Shown piece by piece: positions 12,388 to 24,339 of a stretch of DNA of 64,000 bases. Origin of the DNA: Glycine soja (taxonomy: Eukaryota; Streptophyta; Magnoliopsida; Fabales; Fabaceae); the NCBI RefSeq assembly GCF_004193775.1, contig NC_041003.1, positions 31,362,263 through 31,426,262 of the forward strand. The letters are read 5' to 3'. A program made the position numbers and the translations under genes. Every line of letters begins with the position of its first letter. Position 1 is the first letter of the stretch. The notes below the pieces were generated by a model that ran no database searches, had not been told where the DNA came from, and saw nothing but the letters and a program-made list of their open reading frames with translations.

Positions 12388-14862
12388 ACGTTGATTTGTC
12401 TAACTAGCACTTCTTAAAGATGATGTATATTGTTCTAGTTTCGGTAAGTGATTTTTTTAGTTAGATCGTTGATGTTTATATATATATATATGCTCAAATA
12501 ATTGTCACTGTTGTACCTTTTATATTGGGTTAATTTTGCAACTATCTGAAGATAAATACCATGCAACTGCGTAGATTCAATAATGTAATACTATTATATC
12601 TCACAAGGAGAACATCAATTGTTAGGATTTAAGCACATAAGCACAAGAGGAGAATTTAACCAAAAGACTAATCTATAAGCTGAGGGAGCCTCAAGAGTAA
12701 GTATCAAATCAAATAATTTATTCTACTTAATGTGGACTCCTAACAGGACTCCTCTATTCATTGTAGTTTAGATATAATAAAAGTCAACTGGAAAAAAAAT
12801 AAAAAGAAGAAGAATAAAATAGGAGTCTTTGTACTACTTTCATAGAGGAATTCGTTGTTGTAGTACAGCATCTCTGTTGTGAAGTACAACGTGAAAAAAT
12901 GAAGAAAAAACTGATTTTTCAAGAGTGTAATAACCAGCAAATTAAGATGGAATCATGGAATACGTTTTCTGTATTTTCTTTTAATTAAAATGAAAAAAAT
13001 ATATTTTTAGTTCTTATACTTTTGTGAAATCTTGTTTCTGGAAGTTTTAAATCATCTAATTTAGTCCCTATATATTAAAAAAAAATTATTTTTAGTCCCT
13101 CCTCACAAACGATGTTAACTTTTGTCAACTTTTGTCTTACGTGACAACCAAAGTATATTTTTTAAATTGAGTAAAATGATATGTAAGATTATTTTATTTT
13201 TTAAAAATAAGTTATTAACATATCTCCGAGATATATTGATCCGTAACTTAAGCATTGACATTAATTAACTAAATAAAATCATAAGTAATGTATATCGGGC
13301 ATATGAATGATAATGGGTAGGGTCTTATAGTATCCATACATATTCTTATACCCATGTTGAAAAAAAATAAAAGTCATACTTGTCCTCATACATGCACGGT
13401 AGCAATTTCAATTCTCATGTTGTATCCGTTGGATATCTATATATACATATTTGCATCACACAACTTGTATTTTAATTATGTATAAAGTTAATCGATTAAT
13501 AAAAAAATTAATAAAATAAATTATTACAAGTAAATTAAAAATTAATTAATCTTAACTAATTCAAATATAACATTAAAAACATTCACACATAATAATATCT
13601 TTGGCCATATATATATAAGAAAATATTACCTAATTCATCAAAACCGTAGAAGTGATTAGATTAGTTAATTTGTCATAAATTTTAATTTTTTTCTAAGACT
13701 ACTCATAACATTAAATTGTTTAATAGGTGGTTATTTATCAATGATAATTTTTTAACCAATTAATATATATTGTTTTGTTAATAACTCAATAAATGTTTTT
13801 ACTTTCATGGGAAAATGAGTGTATATCATTAATTGACCTCATAATTAATTAGGGATAAAAAAGAAATTTAATAATGAAATTATCTTATATTTCTTATAAT
13901 TAGGACTAAGAAAGTGTTGTCTTTTATTTCTTATATATAGCTAGAATTAAAGGTAGTATTATAACAAGCAAACATAACATTAATTCGTCCAAACTTAAGT
14001 CATAAAGAAACACCATTACAAATATAATCATCCAACATTACAAAGATAAGTCATTAAAGAGGTAAAATTCTACACTACTAATTTAAAGCACCAAACAACA
14101 CAATATTCAGTTCACAATTGGAAGTCAATTTTAAAAGAATTTGTCAACAAATTCATAAATTTATACATAAAAATAAATAATAGTTCAATATTCTTAAATA
14201 GAATTTGAAATAAATTTATAAGACATGATGAATTAGAATTCATTACTCTCTCTTAAATTGTTACTATTAGATATAAAATAGAAGAGTATATGTATGTTAT
14301 AAATTATTTAGTCAGTAACATATATTAATTACATTAATATGTAATATATGTGTGTGTGGGATAATGACCTGTTTCCATCTCCAATCCCAATAAAAGAATA
14401 ATTATCATTTTTAGTTGTGGATACTTTTATAGATACTTGTAGGATCTACTTCTATTTTGTCTTCCCTATCTATTCGAGTGTATTTGTTTATTTATTATTT
14501 ATAGAAAACAAAGACATGTATCGTGGTCAATCACTTAAGTTAGATATCCTTAGTATATGTGTGAGTGTACGACAAACAAATACAACACTAGACACGAATC
14601 AATAAAATAAATGAAATAGTGATCAATACAATTGAAATTGAAAAGAAATAGTCATGTTTCTAATTTCCAATTTTTTTAAAAAACAGGGTAATCATAATAG
14701 TTTAAATTAAAATTAAGGATAAAACACTTACAATATTATACTCTCTCTTATCCTTTGTTCCCCATTTTTAACACATTGTACAATTTTCTTAAAATAATAA
14801 AAAAAACATTGTAATTTGTACGATGCATCCGTGAATATAATTTAAAAAATTATGTATAGTGC
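12388..14862. other. AT-rich intergenic DNA upstream of the MYB-CC gene
   Basis: No gene was recognised. The part next to 12388 would hold the promoter and 5' exon of the minus-strand MYB-CC gene, but I cannot point to a specific TATA box. Short (TA)n tracts occur at about 12477-12490 and 13607-13616. Confidence 0.5.
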
Positions 14863-15342
14863 TAGGCATGGCAATGGGGACCAAATCCGCGGGACCCGCC
14901 CTAATTTTGATGAGAAAAATTTGAGTTGATCAAGATCGGGGGTCGGATTTTACCCGATAGCCAAAGTTAGGTTTGGGCTTGGGGATGAGATTATTAATAC
15001 CTGACCCGAACCCACCCCGCTAATAATTAATTTACAAAAATATCATTATATATATATAACACACTAAAACATGAAACTATTGGATTGAATTTTATGCTAG
15101 TGTTAGATTGAATTTTATGTTGTTATGTACAGTCTAAAAATATGTTATTGTTGCTATTTAAAATTATATTTTTCATTCTATGAAAAATTATACTTTTTTT
15201 ATAAAATTTTATAAGCATGTCTGGGGTGGGAATGAGGATAAATCTACATCTCGTTTGGATTTCGGGGGCAGGGGAATAGGGAGTCGGGAGCAGGGATGGG
15301 GTAAGCAAAACCCGGCCCCTACCCACCCCGTTGCCATACCTA
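14863..15342. mobile_element. hAT-like MITE (about 480 bp)
   Basis: Terminal inverted repeats are TAGGCATGGCAATGGGGA at the left and its near inverse (CCCCGTTGCCATACCTA) at the right. Flanking 8-bp target copies TATAGTGC (14855-14862) and TAGAGTGC (15343-15350) differ at one base. Length, termini and 8-bp duplication fit a non-autonomous hAT element. It is GC-richer than its surroundings and carries no coding capacity. Confidence 0.75.
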
Positions 15343-15529
15343 TAGAGTGCCATAATCATAATTAACAAATAAAGAAAAGTGATTGATCTAGGTACTTTCA
15401 AAAGATGATTTACAATGAATTAATTAAAGATTCAATTCAATAATTAATTTGTTCAACATATGATTTATGAATTGAATGGATTAAATTTGAGGTTTTTTTT
15501 TTTCATACTGAAAACATGTTTATATTATA

Positions 15530-15880
15530 TCATTCATAAGCGACTTGGTTAGCTTTCCGACCCACAAATTGAATTGGATAGTTTTGAATATTTTGTAATT
15601 TCTTTGAGCATCCTCGAAGTATGACTCCAAATTCTCTATCATTAATATTGAAACATGTGGCCTTCATCCAATCGACAACTTGCTTACAATCAGATTCTAG
15701 AATAACAAGCTGAAAAGTTGGATGGAAATTCAATCTATAGCTGTTTGAAGAGCTATTGCTTCTGCTTCGTGAGGCAATGGAGTCAGAGATGGTACAATTA
15801 TAAAATTGTATAATTAAGAATGATTTAAAGTAGTTGATTAGTACCGGTACATTAAAATGATATTTTTTTTTGTAATCCAT
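15530..15880 (-). pseudogene. RNase H-like (RVT_3 type) domain fragment
   Basis: The minus strand is open for 116 codons. It reads LVILESDCKQVVDWM, then QNYPIQFVGRKANQVAYE, the pattern of plant RNase H-like domains found in LINE-derived genes: the Asp in LESD and the late VGRKANQVA motif. The N-terminal residues (poly-Ser, poly-Lys) look non-homologous and an upstream frame shift is likely. Only the second half of the domain is present. Confidence 0.65.
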
Positions 15881-16490
15881 TGCATAAATTTTTTACGGTT
15901 AAACATGTTTGATTTAAAAAATATAGGATATGAATAACTTCCTTGTAAATTTCTTTAAGCATTTATGTGAGTAAGACTAACACATTACAAAGAATTGTAA
16001 CATACTAGGTTTCTCTAAAGTTTCTTTATTTTTAAAAATAAAATAAATTAGTATTCTTTTGTCTATTGTTATTAATTGTTAGTTTCATAATTGTATTACA
16101 ATTAATTTCGTAATAAATTAATGTAATTAAAAATATTCATAGAAATTAGCTTTAAAATATTAATAATTTAAATAATTTGAGAATTGTCCATAGAATGCAA
16201 TAAAATTCTGCTGTGAAGTTTTGATTATTAATAGGAATTTTAATAAAAAAAGATTAGGAATTATTATATGTTTCAAAATATATAATTAATTGAAACTTAA
16301 GTAAGCAACTAGTTGATGGTTAAATTAATTAAGAAATTTTAAGAATAAATTAATTAAATAGATAAGTAGAGGAAGGTTAAACTAAATAAGTAAATGAGTG
16401 TAAAATTTAGTTAATTGTTTGGATTAGAGTTAAATTAGGCTAGGCTTTTAAAAATTGCGTGCTTGTGTATCTAGGAAATTACTTTACGCT
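15881..16490. other. AT-rich intergenic DNA
   Basis: No gene or clear repeat was seen. Confidence 0.5.
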
Positions 16491-16652
16491 TCCTATTTTT
16501 ATGCTTGATGCACCCCAAAATACCTACTATTACCTTCTTACCCTTCTTATCCCAAGCTGCTTTCCCCCCAAACTTCTCCATGACCACCAAATTAAATATG
16601 TCCTTCACCCAACCATCAAACACCATCGTTGCACCCAAACTCCACCTCCACA
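16491..16652. mobile_element. Foldback (long inverted repeat) element, part left of the CACTA insertion
   Basis: This stretch pairs with the inverse of about 60655-60910 (for example GATGCACCCCAAAAT against GGTGCATCCCAAAAT, then CCCCCAAAC and CCATGACCA). The arm breaks off at the CACTA insertion site and continues at 60421. The outer end is not exactly defined. Confidence 0.7.
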
Positions 16653-16740
16653 CACTATTAGAAAATACACTTTCAACATCTGTTATTTACGGCATTCTAC
16701 ATCGATTTTGAAATCGATGTTGAAAGTACTGATGTTAACC
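16653..16740. repeat. CACTA left terminus, short subterminal region
   Basis: CACTATTAG start, then about one and a half palindromes (TCTACATCGATTT / AAATCGATGTTGA). Coding sequence of the second ORF begins immediately inside, so this end has only about 85 bp of subterminal DNA against about 370 bp at the right end. Confidence 0.8.
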
Positions 16741-19700
16741 AGACAACTAGGTTTTCCTTGGGCAGGATGACCACCATCTGCCAGTGTCCGCTATAGTGGA
16801 GACAAATATGAGTTAGTATATTAGTAAACATTAATTAAATTCAGTTATTTTGTGTGACTTACCCATTCAGTAGGCTCCAAGGTAGACATCACGTTTTGAA
16901 CTCTGCATCCAACTCTTTATGTAACTTTCAGCCTCAAATTGCGATTGCCCAGACCTTTGAATGAACTGTGGCTCGAGGAATCCATACAGATCATAATTCT
17001 CCGCTCGCATACTTGTTTTAGTTAGATGCCTATTTATGTTAAGTCAAAGTTAAATATCTATGAATTGAAAACAATAACTTAGGTAATTAAAAGTAATCTA
17101 AAATGATTTACAGAATCCACAAATGTAACACTGATATACTGAGACATTAACCACCGTGTGCGATTTCAGAGAGTTCTTTGTGCTTTATGTAGAGCGGGAA
17201 GTCTGGATTAAAGACCCCGAACATGGTGGCATCCCATGTAACCTAGCAAGGCCTCAAGAAAAGCTCTGGGATGGTCAATGTCATCAGATAAAGCAGATCA
17301 TCGACCTCCAGATTTGGCTTTTGAGGTGGTTTTGCCAGAGACACAACTGTCTGTTCATGAAACAAAGTTAAATGGCCTAATTTAAGGCATGCTGAATGAA
17401 TTAATTCAAAAAGAAGAAACATATAGTAAGAGTAAAGTACTTGTTGTGATAAAGGCTTAACCAGATGTGTCGGCCAAGCAAGGAAGGTGTGAATTGCCTA
17501 CCCCACTAAGGAAACCTCATCAGTGGGTACAGGAATGAGAGCATTTGGATCTTTAACCTCCTCCACACCCACCTTTACTTGGCCAGGCAACGAAGGAGTG
17601 TTATGAACAATAGTGGATCCCTCACAAACTCTTCCCAAGGCAACCAGGCGGGCAAGATTTGCTTCGATGTACAAGCCGCACTTGTCTGAGTCACCCGTCT
17701 CAGGATCGTTTCCTGAGGGATCAATACAACTCTCCTTTGTGCTTACTCGAGGACTTGAGGGACTAACCAGAGGCTCCTGAGGAAGTGTAAGTCCCTGAGA
17801 TTGCATCTGGGACTGAAACTGGGACTGCATCTAGCTAAACGATACCATGAGCTGCCGAGTCACTTTTTCTGTGATCGACTCCCCTAGCGGGTCCTTGATT
17901 TGCTGGGTTAGTTGCTGCAATTCTTCAGGAGGCAGCGAGGAAAAGCTGCGAGACGTCCGTGGAACCGATCCAAAGTATTTCTTGATGGTGACACCGATTC
18001 CAGCAGCACAGACACGTCCAGGGTGCTCTGGACGTCCAATAGCAGCGGTGAGAACATCCTGACGTCCATGGGGGACGAAGGATCCCTGTGACGCCTGCTC
18101 CTCAAAGGAATCCTGCACAGAAAAGAAACATTTGTACATGGCATTCACAAAATAAAGAAATATAATTCTAATGGTTAGTTGAAAATGACTTATGATCTTC
18201 TCAGCGATTTCCTTTGCGACCTCAATCGTCATCTCCCCTGTTTTCTTGGTGCGGGCCTTCTTCCACTTCACATGGCGTCTGACGGGGATGGAGGGTCGAT
18301 GACGCCATCAACGCTTCCTGACTGTGCAACTTCCTCCGGCTTCTTCTTGGTCTTCTCAGCCAGGAGCTTCTACTCCAAATATTCATAACCCCCATGAGAC
18401 AAAACGTGGGGGGCAGTGTTTTGTTTCTGGATGGCCTGTGCCTTTTTATGCACTTCTTGCTAAAATAAAACAATAATCTTTCAAATTGCTAGAATGAATT
18501 ATAACAAGTTAATGTTTTTTGAAAAACAACTTAAATGGCATGGTACATACCTCCTAAGAAGGGTCTCTACAAGTCTGGCAAAACTGGGCCCATTTTTCCT
18601 TACTTATGCCATATTTCTCACAGACAGTGTCGTTCACACCGTCCTGATCGGCTGCAAGGGCCCATTTCCTCATGAGGTCTGATTTAAACTGCCTCCATCT
18701 GTAACATCCCATTTTTCGTTGACTAAATTTAAAAAGAATTGTTATTTATAAATAAATAGTTTTAAAAAATTATGAGGTTTTTGTAATTAAATGAATAAGG
18801 AAAAATAACTTTATTAAAATAATGATTTTAGAGAAAATAAAGAGTGTATTTTATTTATTCATTTGATAGAGAATAAAATATAGTTTGTTTTTATAAAATT
18901 TTAAAAATAAATAAATAGAGTAAATAATAAGTTGTGAGTACCCTAGGTATAAATAATGATGTTAGGTCAGTTTTCACAGGAATGATGCCTCATCTTCTCC
19001 TCATTCTCGTTTTTCCCCCTTCTCCTCCCAAAACCCTCTCTTTTTCCCGCAAACACCAAACCTGTCTCAGAAAAATGATGATCTCAGACTCATTCACCGT
19101 TGGAGAATCATGAAATTTAAGCACCAAGTTCGCAACTCAATTTCGAGGCTTTTCACCGTTGGGAATTACGAGAAAATGTCGGAACCGAGAGAAATAAACT
19201 TTGTATTGTAGCCTTTTCTTTTCCCGCAGAAACCCAAAACCGTTGGATTGTCGTAAAATTTTGATATGTTGTTTGAGATTCATTTCCGCACACCTTCACC
19301 GTTGGGATTTGCAAGATAATATTCATGGAGGGAGATAACGGAATCGCACGAAGAGAGTACAAAATAGAGGCTTCAATCCCTTCTCCTTCTCTTTAACGTT
19401 TGGGAACCCTATTAGAGCAATCAGAGAAAAAAATTTGAGGAATCTCAGGAAATTGCTAGAGATGCTGCTATTGCTGTCGGAAGACACGTGAACTCGCTTA
19501 GAGGTAAGGGATGCGTTATTCACAATTGGGGAATAGTGAGAACATGTATAGGGATACTTAGAGGATTAAATTTGGGTTTATTTTGGGATGTTTATTAAAT
19601 TATGATTTTTCCTTTACAATTATAAATACAATATTATTGTCCTTACGTTCCAATTGATGTTCTGATAAGAATTAATTGACAAAATTGAGTGCTCTGGATG

Positions 19701-21703
19701 TTTTGTGTTTTGACCCATGATTTTGATATAACTGTGTGAAATTATTTGAGGGGTTTTACTACCCATGTTGTGATAAACTTTTTGTATAAATTGTTATAGT
19801 GAGATTATGAAATGGTGATTCAAATTGTGAGTATGTAATAAATTAAACCTGTGATGAATGGTGAAATAAATGTGTATTGAGTTGTGAGCTATGAATTGTG
19901 CAATCACACAATTGTAAGACCCTTTAAGGGCAATGAGTATTGTGATGGGATCTACTGTGGGAACCTGAAGAGATAAAATGATTTTGAAAAACAATTGAGT
20001 AGTTGTGTGTATTGCATAGTTCATAGGTAAAGTGTATATGATTCATGAGGTGTGATAACATGTTAAATTGAGATTATACCATTGTGATTGAGATCGAGTG
20101 TAAGTGATAAATTGAGTATGTATATGATTAAGATATATATGTGCATTGAGATGTTGTGTGTATTGAGTTGTGAACTATGAATTGTATAATCACACGACTA
20201 TAAGACCCTTTAAGGGCGAGGAGTTAATGCTAAGACCCTTAAAGGGCGACGAGTTAAAACTATTTTGAGAACAACTAAGGAGTTGTGTGTTTTGTATAGT
20301 TCATAGATAGAGTCTGTGTGCTAAAATGTTTTCTCGGTTGGACCTAAATCAGGAGGGAGAGACCTTGATGAACTCTTCAGAGTGTAGGCCTTGAGGGTCA
20401 CCCGGTTTGAGTGCTCCTTTAAGCCTATGTTGATCCCATATGGTTGGAGCATTCTCGCAAAACACCATGACCCTGACTGGTCTCCCTATGATCTTACCTA
20501 GTGAGAGTGACCTAACTTGCTAGTGTGTGGTTTGTCTTGTCATGTACTCCTAGGCGCCCGACGAGGTTTTTCACTGACATGGTACCACATTGCATATAGG
20601 ATTGAGTCTTAGTGTATATGTTGCATAACGCTTGTGTATTGATTGATATTGATTGACTTGGTGATATTGTGTGTTGATCCTTGAGTACGTGAATGCTGTG
20701 AAAATGAATGAGACGTGTTGTGTTATGATGCGATGTTGGGTGACAAAGTGGTGAAATGATGTGAGCTATGTTTAAGTAAGTTTTATTTTGTTTTTATGAT
20801 ATTTATACCTACATGTTGTCTCGTTACTCTTCATTAGCTAGGAATGTGATAACTCACTCCCTGTGTGCTATTTGTGTTTGGATCCTATGATGATCTCGAA
20901 CCTTGTGTTCGTGGGAGCAAATGAATAGGTGGATGACTATAAAAAACCTGATGCTAGAGGACACGAGAACACAATGCTCTGATAGGATGTGACATTAGGG
21001 TATAGGTTCTATATTAATTGTATGAAGTTTTAGACGGTCTTGTTTTGAGCCGAAGTGAATTTATTATTTATTTGGACAAATTTTATTATGATGTTAGAAA
21101 GGTGAATGTGAACCTTCTACCCTTTTGAAAGGATTGTATTTAAATGTGTTTTAAAAACTTTTAATTAAGTTTGATTTCTTATTTCTTTTATTATTTGTAC
21201 TTATATGTATGGGGTAGAGGGTGTCACACCATCTCTCACTGACAGTCTTAAGTAACTTCTTTTTCATCCTACTTTCAGAAGCCTCTGCGATTTCAAATTC
21301 CTCCTGACAATAAAAAAATAAGGTTTATTTGTTACAATAATGTATTTTTTGGGTATTAATTAAAGAACATCAAATAAGAAAAGAAAAATACCTAAATATC
21401 CTCCCAAATCAAGTCCTTTTGAGCAGTAGGAACCTCCTTCCAGTTCTTGTACATGATGTCCTCCTTATCACGCGCCACAATCCCCAAATATGTTCTTAAT
21501 TTCTTCCTGTCGGGACCATCGTCCTTGCCAGTAGCAGGATCAACTTGGACCACTGGTCTCTCAGCACCAGGTCATCTAGTAGACAAGGATAGTAAACATG
21601 TAGCTTTGCGTGTCCGTTTCATGGCAGACGACAAAGCTGATGCGTCTGAAGGAGGAAGAGGAGAAAGAGGAGGAGGAGGAGGCGAGCCAGGTGGAGAAGC
21701 CAT
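16738..21703 (-). pseudogene. CACTA second ORF (Ptta/En/Spm type) with truncated Ulp1-like domain, split by a solo LTR
   Basis: Start ATG at 21701-21703 (MASPPGSPPPPP). The N-terminal part runs to about 21229 (LRTYLGIVARDKED, then WKEVPTAQKDLIWEDI). After the 18700-21228 LTR it resumes in register (RWRQFKSDLMRKWALAADQD, then YGISKEKWAQFCQT), the plant En/Spm transposase_24 region. It continues through 18271-17831 and 17830-17498 (coiled QSQFQSQMQSQ, then DPSGNDPETGDSDKCGLYIE) to the Ulp1-like region at 17160-16738 (YGFLEPQFIQRS, SWMQSSKRDVYLGAY, HWQMVVILPKENLVVW). The catalytic-Cys segment (ECGYY in the element at 1-8973) is missing because the element terminus follows directly. In-frame stops are also present, for example after FCQTCRDPS. 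Confidence 0.8.
18700..21228. mobile_element. Solo LTR (2.5 kb) in the CACTA second ORF
   Basis: Begins TGTAACATCCCATTTTTCG and ends GGGTGTCACA, with target copies CCATC at 18695-18699 and 21229-21233. No internal retrotransposon genes are present, so it is a solo LTR left by recombination, probably Ty3/gypsy by its long LTR and TGTAACATCCC start. It contains repeated short blocks such as AAGACCCTTTAAGGGC (about 19916 and 20201) that are themselves near-palindromic. Removing it rejoins the CACTA second ORF in frame. Confidence 0.85.
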
Positions 21704-21808
21704 GATCCTTTATACAAAAAAACCAGGGTTAATAAACTTTACAAAAAATAACTGTATGACTTATGCAAATCAATCTAGCAAAATCAAATATATAAATAGA
21801 AAATTACA

Positions 21809-24339
21809 TTAGACGATGTTATTTAATTCTCCTTCATCATGATCATTACGATTAGCATGAACGTTGTCAGCTTCTTCTTCTCTGACAATGATAGCTATGA
21901 TTTGTGTGGACAAAGGACTAACATAGGTGTCCACGTATGAATCATCATCTTCTACATTAACACTAATTGTTTTGCCCTGTAGAACCACGCACCACCTTTC
22001 ATCACAAGGGTCTTGCACATAAAATACTTGTCTAGCTTGTTCTGCCATGATGAAAGGGTCATTGTGGTAACCAAGTTTCTTTAGGTCTACCAACGTAAAT
22101 CCTATATCATCGATGTGCACACTGGTGTTGCTGTCAACCCATTTACATTTGAAAACACAAACAGTAAATTTCACATTGTTAAGCTCCCAAATTTCATCAA
22201 TGAACCCAAAGTAAGGGATGGAAGCTACACAGGGATTGACATCATGCACATTTGCGAAGTGTTGAGATTCATCCCTTAGGGTGACCCTGCTGTTTTGTAT
22301 TGTACTTTTGTCATCTTGTGCTTTTGTGTAAAATGAATACTTGTTTATGTCATATCCTTACCAAGTTATAACATTTCTTTTAGGCCCATCTGCTAGCTTT
22401 CTTAATGTTTCTGAATCATTTTCATCTGCAAAGATTGTATCTTTAAACAAATCACAGAAAGTCTTGTTATGCTTTTTCAACACCCAATTCTTTAACATTT
22501 TTGGATTATTCTGTTTGACTAAAGCTTCATGCTTAAGTATGTATGGCAAAACTTCATTACTGTTGTTCAAGACATACAAGTGAGCTTGTAACAAATCTTC
22601 TAGACTTGGAGTGATCACATGCAGCCCTCTTGAACCCTTACCACCCCTCTGTCATCATGCCGAGACTCAGGAAGGCCAACAGGTTTAGCCTTCTCAATGT
22701 ATTCTGAACAAAATTCAATGGCTTCTTCTGCAATGTACCTCTCAACAATAGATGCTTCTGGACATTATAGATTCTTTGTATACCCTTTTAAGATCTTCAT
22801 GTATCGCTTAACCGGGTACATCCACTGCAAATAAACAGGACCACAACATTTGATTTCTCTAACCAGATGCACAATCAAGTGAATCATGATGTCAAAGAAA
22901 GCAGGGGGAAAATACATCTCCAACTGGCATAGTACAATTGCGGCATCATTTTCCAGCTCATCAAACTTGACAGGATCAACGACTTTGCTACATATGGCAT
23001 GGAAGAAAAAGCACATGCGAGTTATGGCTAACTTGACTTTGTTTGGCAAGATGTCTCGTATAACCATGGCTAACAATTGTTGCATCAACACATGACAATC
23101 GTGAGACTTTAACCCTACAAGCTTAAGCTCCTTCAACTACACAAGGCTCTTAATATTTGAAGAGTATCCTTGTGGAACCTTCACCCGAGAAGACACTGAC
23201 AAAAACTTATCTTATCCTCTTTGGACAAAGTATGACAAGTTGGGGGCAAGTAAATTTTCTTCCCATCAGACCTTGGATGCAACTGTGATCATATCCCCAT
23301 CTCAGCTAGATCTTGACGGGTATTCAAGCCATCCTTCGTCTTGCCTTGAATGTTAAGGAGCGTCTCAATCACACTATCACATACATTTTTCTCCACATGC
23401 ATAACATCAATACAATGTCTAACGTCTAGATCAGACCAGTACGGAAGATCAAAGAAAATGGACCTCTTCTTCCACATGCAAGTCTTACTTTTATCCTTCT
23501 TTTGGGTCTTTCCAAATATAGTATTCAGGTGTTGAATTCGCTGGTATACCTGCTCACCAGTCAATGGTATCGGTGCAATATCATGCTCTTGACTTCCATT
23601 AAAAGCTTTTTTCAGTCATCTGTAAGGATGATTGGGTGTTAGAAAATGGCAATGCCTACTGTAGACTGTTTTTCTTCCATGTTTTAGTTGTATGTAGCTT
23701 GTTTTTTCTTCACAGATGGGGCATGCATGGTGACCTTTAACACTGTAACTACTGAGATTCCTATATTCTAGAAAGTCATTAATGGTACAAAAAAGCATTG
23801 CACGCATTTCAAACGTCTCCTTGCAAAATGCATCAAACACTAAAACCCCTTCGTCCCACAACTTTCTCAGGTCTTCAATCAACGGACTTAGATAAACATC
23901 AATGTCATTTCCTGGCTGTCTTGGGCCCGATATCATCATAGACAACATCATCTATTTTCGTTTCATGCACAACCACGGAGGCAAATTGTAAATTACTAGC
24001 AGAACTGGCCATGAACTATGTTGAGTGCTTAAGGTGCCATATGGATTCATTCCATCACTGGCTAGCCCAAGTCTAAGATTTCTTGGCTCTTTCCCGAAAT
24101 TCGGATACAAACCATCAATCTTCTTCCACTGCGAGCAATCAACTGGATGACAGACCATTCCATTAGAAATCCTTCCATTTCCATGCCATGTAAGGTCTTT
24201 TGCGTCGTCCTCGTTAGCAAAAAGACGCTTAAACCTTGGAATGATTGGAAGATACCACAAAACCTTCGCTGGAGGGCCCTTCTTTGAGTTTTCATCAAAA
24301 CTGCTTTCCGCTTCATCCTTCACTTTGTACCGTGAAGTC
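21809..24339 (-). pseudogene. CACTA TNP2-type transposase, C-terminal part (Transposase_21, DUF4218, DUF4216)
   Basis: Minus strand. About 24339-23952 continues the transposase from beyond the gypsy-like insertion (GPPAKVLWYLPIIPRFKRLF, then LTWHGNGRISNGMVCHPVD). 23951-23616 has DFLEYRNLSSYSVKGHHACP and ICEEKTSYIQL. 23564-23289 has LPYWSDLDVRHCIDVMHVEK. These are hallmarks of Transposase_21. 23136-22765 is DUF4218-like (LKSHDCHVLMQQLL, LCQLEMYFPPAFFDIMIHL). 22618-22358 and 22249-21809 are DUF4216-like (CVASIPYFGFIDEIWEL, VFKCKWVD, FYVQDPCDERWCVVL). The protein would cut and rejoin CACTA ends, but stops and frameshifts separate the blocks and a 16.7-kb retrotransposon splits the gene at AAGTC. 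Confidence 0.85.

Noticed and set aside
21447..21812. Plus-strand frame of 121 codons rich in Gly/Glu
   Set aside because: Antisense shadow of the CACTA second ORF start (Pro/Ser-rich on the minus strand).
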